Assembly: GCA_964370855.1 (NCBI GenBank)
Contig: CAYJMF010000012.1
Span: 1-59,127, forward strand
Length of the DNA stretch: 59,127 nt
Direction: 5' to 3'
DNA from: JAKLKS01 sp964370855
Lineage (GTDB): Bacteria; Planctomycetota; JAJSAM01; JAKLKS01
Shown here: piece after piece, positions 16,961 through 24,807 of the stretch
Numbering within the stretch: position 1 is the stretch's first letter
How the letters are laid out: every line of letters begins with the position of its first letter
Translations under genes and position numbers: made by a program
The notes under the pieces: generated by a model
Told to the model about the DNA's origin: nothing
Databases searched by the model: none
What the model saw: the letters and a program-made list of their open reading frames with translations, nothing else

Positions 16961-17650
16961 ATGCCCTCCGGCCTTCCCGACGGAGCCATCGCCCCGCGGA
17001 CCGGTGTCCCGCCGGAAACGGCCGCCGTCCGCGCCATCATCGCCCTCCTGCTGGTCCTCGTGCTCCTGGCCGCGGCCCTCGCCGTCCTCGGCATCTCCCT
17101 CGGCCTCGCCAACGCGTGGCCCCTCATCGTGCTGGCGGAGGCCTCCCCCTGGCTGTTCGGCTTCCTCCTCCGGCGGTGGGTGCCCGGAGTCCCGCCCGTC
17201 CACGGCCCGTCCCCGCACCCCTTCCGGCGCGCCCTGCTCCTGGGAGGGGCGTGCATCGCCGGGGCCGGGGCGGCGGCCGGGATCCTCGGGACCGCCCTCG
17301 CCCTGCAGGGAATGGCCGGGACACCCTGGCTCGTGGCCGGCGGCGCCGGGCTCCTCCTGGGAGCGGCCGTGATCGGCCTCTGCGCCCGCCTCTGGGGGAC
17401 CGGGTTCCTCCTGGCCGAGACCCTCCGCGATCACGAGGACGCCGCTTCGCCGCCCCTCGGCGGGGAGGCGCTGCACGTCCGCGTCCTCCTCTGCGTGGCG
17501 GGGGTCGCATCCGCAGCCTCGGGCGCCTGGATGGGCATCCGCGAGCACAGTTTCACCGGGCGGGCCGCGGCCTTCCTGTTGATCGGCGCCCTGCTCCTCG
17601 GCGTCGCCGTCGCGGCCTTCCTGAAGGCCCGGCCGCGGCGGGGGGCCTGA
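16961..17650 (+). CDS. multi-pass membrane protein of unknown function
   Basis: 229 residues from the ATG at 16961, supported by TTGAGGA 8 nt upstream; an ATG at 16886 lies inside the hairpin and is unlikely. About six hydrophobic helices are visible: two near residues 23-52 (AIIALLLVLVLLAAALAVLG and the next), then segments around 90-115, 120-145, 170-190 and 195-215. The protein ends in a basic KARPRRGA tail. No family motif was recognised. It is convergent with the following gene (33-bp gap) and not part of an evident operon. Confidence 0.7.
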   Translation: MPSGLPDGAIAPRTGVPPETAAVRAIIALLLVLVLLAAALAVLGISLGLANAWPLIVLAEASPWLFGFLLRRWVPGVPPVHGPSPHPFRRALLLGGACIAGAGAAAGILGTALALQGMAGTPWLVAGGAGLLLGAAVIGLCARLWGTGFLLAETLRDHEDAASPPLGGEALHVRVLLCVAGVASAASGAWMGIREHSFTGRAAAFLLIGALLLGVAVAAFLKARPRRGA

Positions 17651-17682
17651 GGAAGCGGATCCCCCCCACCACGGGATCCCCC

Positions 17683-19059
17683 TCACCGCCGCTTCAGCAC
17701 CTCCGACCGCCAGAGTCGGTCGAGGTCCGCCGGGGACAGCCGCAGGGACTCCTTGAGGGCTCCGAACTGCTCCTCGCCCCGCCGCACGCGGCGCAGGAAG
17801 GCGCGGGTCCCGTTCTCGTCCTTCGCGCGGAGCACGGCGAGCACGCTCCAGGACTGCACGAGGGAATCGAAGGTGAGGGAATTGAGATCCAGCACCGCGA
17901 GATCCTGGAAGGCCAGGGCCCTCCCCGAGGCCGCCAGCGCCCGGGCCGACGCCGCCCAGGCGCGGGTGTTGCGGAAGGCCGGCGGGACCCGGTCCTCCCG
18001 TCCGTAGCCCGTGGCGACGCACCAGCAGGGGTCGTCGGGGAACAGGTCGTTCAAGACCCCGTAGGCGAAGGCCTCCTGCAGCCAGTCCGGCTCCCGTGCG
18101 CCCACGGGCACCGTCGTCCGCCAGATGCCGTGGGCCGCGTGGTGGGCGAGGAACGCCCGATCCTCGACGTCGTCCTCGCTGACCCTCCACGCGATGAAGG
18201 CCGGCTCCCCGGGCACCCGGGCGAGGTGGCCGGAGCGGTAGAGCGCGAGCAGGCGGGGCCCCTCGGGGGGGGACGCCAGGAGCCCCGGGGCCGCCTGGCT
18301 CTCCACGGCCTTGAGGTAGTCCTCCCGGGTGCGGAGGAGCCGGTAGACCATGCGCACCCCCCCCACCGGGGGCGGCTCCCCGAGGTACTGGAGGGCCGCC
18401 TCGCGGACCCGCTCCAGGGTGTCGAGGTACCTCCCCAGGGAGGGCTGGTCGAGCCAGTCGGATTCCAGCTGGTAGTTCTCCGACCGGCGGCGCGCCGCCA
18501 GCCGCCCGAGGATCCCCTCCAGCGGCGAGGGGGGCCCGTCGAGGACCGGCTCGCCCCTCTCCTCGGGGCTCCGCTCCACGCCCGCGGGGATGGTCCATCG
18601 CCCGTCCACCTTCACGTGGCCGAGCATCGCCCGGGCCCGGGCCCCGGCGTCGCTCCGCCCCTCGGGGTCGGCGGCGACGGCGCGGCGGAAGGCGCGGCGC
18701 GCCTCCGCCTCCATGCCCGCCTCCCGGGCCCAGGTCCCGAGCTCCAGGTTCTTGGCGGGATCCGCCGGGTCCTCGAAGGCGTAGCGGTTCTCGAAGTGGA
18801 CCCAGGGGTAGGGAGGCGCGTCCACGGGCCGGGTCCGGACCTCGCGGACCTCGGCCGCGGAGAGCGTCCGGCGGCCGGCGAGGGTGCGCAGTTCCCACCG
18901 GTCCACGGCCCCGGACTCGTCGCGGAAGGTGCGGAGCACCTCGCCCTCCAGGGTTCCCCCCTCGCGGAGGACGAAGACGTCGGCACGCGCGGGGGCCGCG
19001 AGGAGGAGGGGCGCGGCGAGCAGGAGCGCGGCGAGGAGCGGGCGGGGGATCGTCGTCAC
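17683..19059 (-). CDS. secreted gluzincin-like protein with degenerate zinc motif
   Basis: 458 residues from GTG at 19059, with a signal peptide (RPLLAALLLAAPLLLAAPA). An N-terminal region, DVFVLREGGTLEGEVLRTF, resembles the small beta domain common at the start of secreted planctomycetal proteins. One or two TPR-like helices follow (residues ~105-135). The C-terminal half looks like a gluzincin peptidase fold: LAHHAAHGIW stands where HExxH is expected and EAFAYGVL supplies the downstream acidic residue. The catalytic Glu of HExxH is Ala, so peptidase activity is doubtful. Compare the intact HELGH in the gene at 44628. A binding or inactive paralog is inferred. Confidence 0.7.
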   Translation of the reverse strand: MTTIPRPLLAALLLAAPLLLAAPARADVFVLREGGTLEGEVLRTFRDESGAVDRWELRTLAGRRTLSAAEVREVRTRPVDAPPYPWVHFENRYAFEDPADPAKNLELGTWAREAGMEAEARRAFRRAVAADPEGRSDAGARARAMLGHVKVDGRWTIPAGVERSPEERGEPVLDGPPSPLEGILGRLAARRRSENYQLESDWLDQPSLGRYLDTLERVREAALQYLGEPPPVGGVRMVYRLLRTREDYLKAVESQAAPGLLASPPEGPRLLALYRSGHLARVPGEPAFIAWRVSEDDVEDRAFLAHHAAHGIWRTTVPVGAREPDWLQEAFAYGVLNDLFPDDPCWCVATGYGREDRVPPAFRNTRAWAASARALAASGRALAFQDLAVLDLNSLTFDSLVQSWSVLAVLRAKDENGTRAFLRRVRRGEEQFGALKESLRLSPADLDRLWRSEVLKRR

Positions 19060-19093
19060 CCCCCCATCGTATCCGCCCCCGGCGCCCCCGCCC

Positions 19094-20131
19094 TCAGCGC
19101 CCCGGAGCGTCCTCCTTCACCAGCACGTCCCCCTCGCCGTCGCGGATGCGGAGCGCCGCGAGGAAGCCGCGGCGGAACTCCCCGGCGGCGGCCTGGACTT
19201 CCTCCCTCGTCATCCCGTGGAGGGGGATCTGCCCCCCCGCCATGGTCCCGTGCCCGCCGGAGCCCCCCATGCCCCGCAGCGCCCGCCGCAGGACCCGGTC
19301 CGCCCGCATGGTCGCGTCGACGCAGCGCACGGAGATGTAGAGCCGCGACTGGAAGGAGCCGAACACGCAGGACCAGCGCGCCTCCTTGAGGCGCAGGAGG
19401 AAGTCCGCCATCTCCGGCACCATGTCGGGAACGGGGAGGGGGCCGAGGTCCGAGATGACGGCCCCGCCGTGCAGGCGGGCCCGGGTCAGCGCGAGGGCGA
19501 AGGAGCCGAAGTAGGAGCGGGGCACCTTCTCCGAGAGGATGCGGGAGAGGAGGCGCTTGTTGGCGAAGGGGTAGAGCCCGGTGTAGACCTCCTCGTCCCT
19601 GCGGGTCGTCTCCCGGGAGAGGTCCAGGGTCTCGGCGCGCATCCCGTACACGAGGGCCGTCGCCACCTCCTGCCCGATGGGGATCCCGTTGTGGAGGATC
19701 ATCTCCCCCAGCAGCGTGCAGGTGGAGCCGGCCTTCTCGTCGATCTCCGTGAAGGCGGCCCCTTCCGGCGCCTCGCGCACGGGGTGGTGGTCGAAGATGA
19801 CGTCGGCCTTCACGCCCTCGGGGAGGGAGACGTAGCCCTGGGAGGGCTGTGCGTCCACCACGCAGACGAGGTCGTGGCGGCTCCAGTCGACCCGGCTCGA
19901 GGGGACCGCCTTCACCCGGAGGACGCGGAGCATGGCCCGGTTCTCGCTGCGCCCCACGGTGCCGCCGTGGGCGATGAGGACGGGGATGCCGGCGTAGCGC
20001 GTGATGAGGTAGCGCAGGGCCACGGCGCTCCCGATGCAGTCGGGGTCGGGGTTGTCGTGGGTCTGGACGACGGCGGACCGCCGCCCGCGGATCGCCTCGA
20101 TGAGGCCGAGCAGCCGGGAGCGGGGGTCCGT
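19094..20131 (-). CDS. DHH-family phosphoesterase (NrnA/RecJ-like)
   Basis: About 345 residues. The DHH hallmarks are clear: THDNPDPDCIGSA near the N-terminus, DAQ, then FDHHPV (the DHH triad). The C-terminal DHHA1-like region contains GGSGGHGTMAGGQIP, the usual RNA-binding GGGH-type loop. Such proteins are Mn-dependent nanoRNases or pAp phosphatases. The start is unresolved: no ATG, GTG or TTG occurs between the pepA stop and the conserved N-terminus. I use the ACG at 20131, directly after pepA's GGGGAAGTAG; a CTG at 20113 is the alternative. The tight junction implies cotranscription and coupling with pepA. Confidence 0.82.
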   Translation of the reverse strand, partial: TDPRSRLLGLIEAIRGRRSAVVQTHDNPDPDCIGSAVALRYLITRYAGIPVLIAHGGTVGRSENRAMLRVLRVKAVPSSRVDWSRHDLVCVVDAQPSQGYVSLPEGVKADVIFDHHPVREAPEGAAFTEIDEKAGSTCTLLGEMILHNGIPIGQEVATALVYGMRAETLDLSRETTRRDEEVYTGLYPFANKRLLSRILSEKVPRSYFGSFALALTRARLHGGAVISDLGPLPVPDMVPEMADFLLRLKEARWSCVFGSFQSRLYISVRCVDATMRADRVLRRALRGMGGSGGHGTMAGGQIPLHGMTREEVQAAAGEFRRGFLAALRIRDGEGDVLVKEDAPGR

Positions 20132-20133
20132 GG

Positions 20134-21642
20134 CTACTTCCCCGGGGACGCGGACTCCGCCACGAGCCAGCGGAGGAGGGTCCGTGGGCCGACCCCCGTC
20201 GCCCCCTTGCGGATGTAGTCGCGGTCCTTGCTCCCCCACGCGGTGCCGGCGATGTCGAGGTGGGCCCATGGGGTCCCCTCGGCGTGGGCCTGCAGGAGGG
20301 CCGCCGCCGTGCAGGCGCCGGCGTTGCGACCGCCGGTGTTCTTGAAGTCCGCCACGTCGCTGCGGATCTGCTCCGTGTACTCGCCGTAGACCGGCATCCG
20401 CCAGAGCCTTTCCCCCGCCGCCCCGCCGGCCTTCTGGAGCGCCCCCGCGAGATCGTCGTCGGTGCTGAAGAGCCCGCTGCAGGCGTCGCCGAGGGCGACG
20501 ACGCAGGCGCCCGTGAGGGTGGCGAGGTCCACGATGACCCTGGGGTTCATCCGCTTCGCCCACGTGATGCCGTCCACGAGGAGGAGGCGCCCCTCGGCGT
20601 CGGTGTTGAGGATCTCGACGGTCTTCCCGCCCAGGGTCCGGATCACGTCGCCGGGCTTGTAGGCCCTCCCGCTGGGGAGGTTCTCCGTCGCGGGGCAGAT
20701 GCCGACGACGCGCACGGGGAGCTTGAGGCGCCCCACGGCGCGCATCGTCGCGAGGACGGCCACGGCGCCGCACTTGTCGAACTTCATCTCGTGCATGTCC
20801 GCGCCGGGCTTGATGGAGATGCCGCCGGAGTCGAAGGTCACCCCCTTCCCGACGAGGCAGTAGGCCGGGAGGTCCGCGCGCGAGGCGTTGTGCTCGAGCA
20901 CGATGAACTTCGGCGGCTCCTCGGTGCCGCGGGCGACGCCGAGGATCCCGCCCATCCCCTCGCGCTCCATGTCGCCGCGCTCGAGCACCGTGAGCTTCAT
21001 GCCGCTCTCCGCGGCGATCTCGGCTGCACGGTTCGCGAGGAAGGTCGGCGTCCCCTCGTTGCCCGGCGTGTTGCCCACGTCCCTCGCGTAGAGCCCCGCG
21101 TCGGCGAGGACCCTCCCGAAGGAGACGCCCCGATCGAGGGCGGAACGCTCGTCGGCCCCGCCGGCCAGCAGGGTGACCTTCGCCAGGGGGGACTTCTCGA
21201 CGGCGGCGTCCCCGGTGCGGTGGGCGAGGTACCGGTAGCAGGAGAGGGCGGCGCCCTCCACGAAGGCGGCGGCGAGGTCCTCGAGGGAGACGGGGCCGGG
21301 AGCGGGAAGGACGGCCGTCATCTCGCCGGCCTTCGCCCCGCGGGCGGCGAGGGCGGCGGCGCCGGCGGCCCTCCGGAACCCCTCGAGGTCGAAGGCGTCG
21401 GCCTTGCCGAGGCCCGCGAGGAGGACGCGGCGCGGGCCCTTCGCCGCGGCGCTGTGGAGGACGCAGGTCTCGCGGGCCTTGCCCGAGAACTCCCCGCTCT
21501 TCGTCACCCGGGAGAGGAGGCCGCCGACGACGCCGTCCACGGCCGCCGCCTCGGGCGGCAGGGCGCCCCCCTCGAAGAGGAACAGGGCGAGGACGGCGTC
21601 CTCCCCCTCGGACGGGGAGCGCTGCGCGATGTAGAAGTCCAC
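20134..21642 (-). CDS. pepA: leucyl aminopeptidase (M17 family)
   Basis: 502 residues, the normal family length. GTG start at 21642 with GGAGG 5 nt upstream. The C-terminal catalytic domain has the metal ligands and catalytic residues in the expected order: GKGVTFDSGGISIKP (K266, D271, K278), FDKCGA (D289) and the signature NTDAEGRL (D348, E350, R352). The N-terminal ~160 residues form the less conserved macro-like domain. It removes N-terminal residues from peptides in the cytoplasm using two metal ions. The downstream DHH gene begins at its stop codon, so the two are probably one transcript. Confidence 0.95.
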   Translation of the reverse strand: MDFYIAQRSPSEGEDAVLALFLFEGGALPPEAAAVDGVVGGLLSRVTKSGEFSGKARETCVLHSAAAKGPRRVLLAGLGKADAFDLEGFRRAAGAAALAARGAKAGEMTAVLPAPGPVSLEDLAAAFVEGAALSCYRYLAHRTGDAAVEKSPLAKVTLLAGGADERSALDRGVSFGRVLADAGLYARDVGNTPGNEGTPTFLANRAAEIAAESGMKLTVLERGDMEREGMGGILGVARGTEEPPKFIVLEHNASRADLPAYCLVGKGVTFDSGGISIKPGADMHEMKFDKCGAVAVLATMRAVGRLKLPVRVVGICPATENLPSGRAYKPGDVIRTLGGKTVEILNTDAEGRLLLVDGITWAKRMNPRVIVDLATLTGACVVALGDACSGLFSTDDDLAGALQKAGGAAGERLWRMPVYGEYTEQIRSDVADFKNTGGRNAGACTAAALLQAHAEGTPWAHLDIAGTAWGSKDRDYIRKGATGVGPRTLLRWLVAESASPGK

Positions 21643-21715
21643 GGGAACCTCCAGGAGGGCGCCGGCGGCGCGGGGAAGGGAACGGGAAGGAGCGGAGTCT
21701 ACCGGCGGCCGCCTC

Positions 21716-22219
21716 TCAGGCGGACGACTTCGGACCCTTGCCGGCCTCCGCCCCCGCGGGGTCGACCCCGGCCTCCCCGGGGGGAGGGCCGAAGGGGCCG
21801 TACCCCTCCAGCATCGGGGGGATGGGCGTGTCGTAGCGGATGTACCCGAGGGTCCTCAGGACGTGCAGGACCTCGCTCCAGGTCGGGAAGGGGCGGCCGA
21901 ACTTGTCCTTGTAGTCGTTGATGGCGTTGATGAACTCCACCTCGTCGGTGCTGAGGGGGTAGTCGTTGATGTTGCGCTCGGGCCGGGGATGGGGCGTGAG
22001 ATCATCGTAGTGGAGGTGGGGAAGGCGCCGCTCGAGGCCGCTGCGCCGCTCCGCCAGGCGGCGATCCTCCCCCGCGGGGGCAGGGACCGCCGCGCTGCGC
22101 CGCTCCCTGCCGGTGCGCCGCTCCGTTCCGGGCTTGCGATTCTCGCCGGGCTTCCGGTTCTCCCTGCCCGAGGCCCCCGCCGGTTCGCCGGCGGATCCGC
22201 TGCTCTGCTTCGTGGACAT
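21716..22219 (-). CDS. small charged protein with ERRxGxERR motifs
   Basis: 167 residues from the ATG at 22219 (MSTKQSSGSAGE). The first half is low-complexity and Arg/Lys/Pro-rich, with repeated RKPGENRKPG and two ERRxGxERR-like motifs (TERRTGRERR, AERRSGLERR). The second half is compact and looks folded: NDYPLSTDEVEFINAINDYK then FPTWSEVLHVLRTLGYIRY, resembling a short helical domain seen in hypothetical proteins of related bacteria. The tail is Gly/Pro-rich. Possibly nucleic-acid or anionic-lipid binding through its basic half; this is inference. It is divergent from the T2SS-F-like gene across 118 bp. Confidence 0.7.
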   Translation of the reverse strand: MSTKQSSGSAGEPAGASGRENRKPGENRKPGTERRTGRERRSAAVPAPAGEDRRLAERRSGLERRLPHLHYDDLTPHPRPERNINDYPLSTDEVEFINAINDYKDKFGRPFPTWSEVLHVLRTLGYIRYDTPIPPMLEGYGPFGPPPGEAGVDPAGAEAGKGPKSSA

Positions 22220-22337
22220 GGACGCTCCCCGGGCCCGACCGCGGCGCCGCCCGCCGCAGGCCCCCCATGGTACCGGATGGCCGGCCCCCGCCGGGAAAAC
22301 AGGCGGGGAACGGGGTCCCCCGCCGTCAGATGGTGTC

Positions 22338-23276
22338 ATGCGCGCGAGGAGGCTCTTCTACGAGGGGCTGGCGTCCATGCTGGGCGCGGGGATCCCCGTG
22401 CGCACCGCCATGGACCACCTCGCCGCCGGGGTCCGCGGGGGCTTCGGCGAAGCCCTGCGCCACCTCTCCTCGGCGGTGCTCGCGGGGCTGCCCGTCAGCG
22501 GCGCCATGCAGGACCGCCCCCGGGCCTTCCCCCGCCACCACGCGGAGCTCGTCCGGGCGGCGGAGTCCTCGGGCACCGTGGATCGCGCCTTCCGCGCCCT
22601 CGGCGAGGAGGAGGCGGCGGCGGAGCGGCTGGCGGGGAAGATCCTCTCCCGCTCCCTCTACCCCCTCGCCGTCGTCCACTTCGCCGCGGTGCCCCTCAAC
22701 ATCACCCTCCTCTCCCAGGGGAGGTTCCTCTCCTTCGCCGGCGCGGTCCTCCTCTGCTGGCTCCCGCTCTGGGCGGCCCTGGCGGCGGGGTGGTGGCTGC
22801 TGCGGCGCGCGCGGACCGGAGGAGTCGCCGCGGCGGTGGTGCTCCGGATTCCGTTCCTCGGGGGGATGCTCCGGGACCGGGCGCTGCTGCGGTGGGCGCG
22901 GGTCTTCGCCGCCCTCGACGACGCCGGCGCGCCCGCCGACGTCGCGGCGGAGCGGGCCGCCGCGGCCACGGGCCTCGCCGCCCTCGAGGGCCCCCTCGCC
23001 CGGCCCGCCGCGGCGCTCCGCGCCGGGTCCTCCCGTTCCGCCGCCTTCGCCGGGGCGCCCCTCCCCGTCCCCTTCCAGGCGGCCCTCGCCCGGGGCGAGC
23101 AGACGGGCACCGTGGCGGAGAGCCTCTCGAAGGAGGCGTCGGCCATGGAGTTCGCCCTCGAGGCGAAGGGGGAATCGCTCGTCGCGCTGCTCCCCGTCGC
23201 CTCCACCATCCTCGCCGGCGTCGTGGTCTTCTTCGTCGCGATGAAGGTGCTCGGGGGCGTCTACTCGATCAAGTAG
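22338..23276 (+). CDS. type II secretion system F-like membrane protein
   Basis: 312 residues. It has two T2SSF/GspF-type halves, each with the typical helical lead: FYEGLASMLGAGIPVRTAM at residues 6-24 and RWARVFAALDDAGAP in the middle, followed by ESSGTVDRAFRAL and GEQTGTVAESL, the conserved ExxG motif of the fold. Hydrophobic segments lie near residues 118-135, 140-160 and 285-305. GspF/PilC/TadC-like proteins are inner-membrane platforms for pseudopilus assembly. No other secretion gene is nearby, so this is an orphan that must work with components elsewhere. Its 3' end overlaps the convergent cupin gene by 8 bp. Confidence 0.85.
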   Translation: MRARRLFYEGLASMLGAGIPVRTAMDHLAAGVRGGFGEALRHLSSAVLAGLPVSGAMQDRPRAFPRHHAELVRAAESSGTVDRAFRALGEEEAAAERLAGKILSRSLYPLAVVHFAAVPLNITLLSQGRFLSFAGAVLLCWLPLWAALAAGWWLLRRARTGGVAAAVVLRIPFLGGMLRDRALLRWARVFAALDDAGAPADVAAERAAAATGLAALEGPLARPAAALRAGSSRSAAFAGAPLPVPFQAALARGEQTGTVAESLSKEASAMEFALEAKGESLVALLPVASTILAGVVVFFVAMKVLGGVYSIK

Positions 23277-23655
23277 CCCGGCGGCTCCCCGGCTTCGGCG
23301 CCCGGCCGCTCTCCTCCCGGCGGTAGGAATCGGCGTCGTCGTGGGTGGTGGAGAACTCGAAGAACTCCGTGCGGGTGATCCCCGTGAAGCGGTGCCAGGT
23401 CCCCGGGGGGACGTGCTGCACGGAGCCCGGGACGAGGACCCTGCGCGACACGCGCCCCTTCGCCCCCTCGATCTCGAAGAGCATCCGCCCGCGGGTCACG
23501 TAGAAGGTCTCGTCCTTCACCCGGTGCATGTGCATGGAGCAGCGCCAGCCGCGGCGGAGCACCATCTGCTTGCCGCAGTAGAGCCGGTTGTTGACCAGCC
23601 AGCGCTCCTCGCCCCAGACCTTGGGGACGACCTTCACCTTCGGCCTCGCCGCCAC
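23269..23655 (-). CDS. single-domain cupin
   Basis: 128 residues from GTG at 23655 with AAGGAGG a few bases upstream. It is a cupin_2-type beta barrel: CSMHMHRVKDETFYVTRG gives the first metal-binding motif (H, H, E), and PGSVQHVPPGTWHRFTG supplies the last His. The opening KVWGEERWLVNN resembles mannose-6-phosphate isomerase-type cupins (KPWGxExWL), so it may act on a sugar phosphate or nucleotide sugar. That fits the UDP-sugar gene nearby, but the substrate is not shown. It follows ddl in the same direction after 42 bp. Confidence 0.82.
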   Translation of the reverse strand: MAARPKVKVVPKVWGEERWLVNNRLYCGKQMVLRRGWRCSMHMHRVKDETFYVTRGRMLFEIEGAKGRVSRRVLVPGSVQHVPPGTWHRFTGITRTEFFEFSTTHDDADSYRREESGRAPKPGSRRAT

Positions 23656-23697
23656 GCCCGCCTCCTTGTCCCGTGCCCCGCGCTTCCCGCCTCCCCG

Positions 23698-24807
23698 TCA
23701 GGCCGCCGGGCCGCGCCCCCTGCCGAACCGGTCCAGCGCCATCTCCACCAGCAGGTCCGCGAGCCCCGGGAAGTCGATCCCCGCGGCCCGCGCCGCCCTC
23801 GGGCAGAGGGAGTTCTCCGTCATGCCCGGGATGGTGTTCGTCTCCAGATACACCGGCTCGCCGTCCACGAGGATGAAATCGCTCCGGCTCATCCCGTCGC
23901 ACCCGAGGGCCCGATGGGCCGCCTCCGCCGCCTCCCCCACCGCGCGGGCGGCGGCGGCGGGGATGCGCGCCGGGCAGATCTCCTCGCAGGAGGCGGGGTC
24001 GTACTTCGCCTTGAAGTCGAAGAAGGGGCGGCCCACGGGGACGATCTCCACGACGGGCAGGGTCCGGTGAGGCCCCCCCCGGTTGCCGAGGACGGCGCAG
24101 GAGACCTCGGTCCCCGCGAGCCGCTCCTCCACGAGGGCGGCCCCCTCGGCGAGGGAGAAGACCTCGTCCACGCGGGCCTCCAGCGAGGGGCCGTCGTCGG
24201 CGGGGCCGGCCCCGATGGAGGAGCCGCCGCCGGCGGGCTTCACGAAGGCCGGGAACCCCGGGCGCCGGGAGAGGTCCGCCACCACCGCGGCGCGCTCCCC
24301 CGCCCAGCGATCCCGCTCCACGGCGGCCCCGCGGGCGACGCGGACCCCGGCCCGCGCCACGAGGGCCTTGGCCCGGTCCTTGTCCATGGCCAGCGCCGAG
24401 GCCATCACCCCGGAACCGGTGTAGGGGATCCCCGCCGCCTCCAGCACCCCCTGGACGGTCCCGTCCTCGCCGAAGCGGCCGTGGAGGGCGATGAAGACGA
24501 CGTCCACGGGTCCCCCCCGGGACAGGGCGCCCCGCAGCGAGGTCGCCGCGGCCGCGGCGAGGTCCGTCCCGGGGGAGGGCTCCCCGGCCGGGGGATCCGC
24601 CCCCGGCCCTCCCCCGGCGAGGAGCAGGGTGCCGTCCCTCGCCACCTCCACCGGGAGCGCCGCGTAGCGCCCCCCGACGAGGGCCCCCGCCACGGCGCGC
24701 CCCGACCGGAGGGAGATCTCCCGCTCCCCCGAGGGACCGCCCATGAGGACCGCGACCCGGACCCGGCTCCCCTCCCCGGCGCCGCCCGTCCCCTCGGCTC
24801 CTACCAT
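23698..24807 (-). CDS. ddl: D-alanine--D-alanine ligase
   Basis: 369 residues, normal for the ATP-grasp Ddl family. The ATG at 24807 overlaps the stop of the upstream gene by 7 nt (ATGGTAG), indicating coupling; a GTG just before VAVLMGG is an alternative. Visible landmarks are VLMGGPSGEREISLRSG, ALHGRFGEDGTVQG, KPAGGGSSIGA (phosphate loop), DFKAKYDPASCEEICPA, and the Mg/substrate end DGEPVYLETNTIPGMTENS. It joins two D-Ala for the peptidoglycan stem peptide. Its presence supports a peptidoglycan-containing wall. It sits beside UDP-GlcNAc synthesis, so precursor genes are grouped. Confidence 0.95.
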   Translation of the reverse strand: MVGAEGTGGAGEGSRVRVAVLMGGPSGEREISLRSGRAVAGALVGGRYAALPVEVARDGTLLLAGGGPGADPPAGEPSPGTDLAAAAATSLRGALSRGGPVDVVFIALHGRFGEDGTVQGVLEAAGIPYTGSGVMASALAMDKDRAKALVARAGVRVARGAAVERDRWAGERAAVVADLSRRPGFPAFVKPAGGGSSIGAGPADDGPSLEARVDEVFSLAEGAALVEERLAGTEVSCAVLGNRGGPHRTLPVVEIVPVGRPFFDFKAKYDPASCEEICPARIPAAAARAVGEAAEAAHRALGCDGMSRSDFILVDGEPVYLETNTIPGMTENSLCPRAARAAGIDFPGLADLLVEMALDRFGRGRGPAA

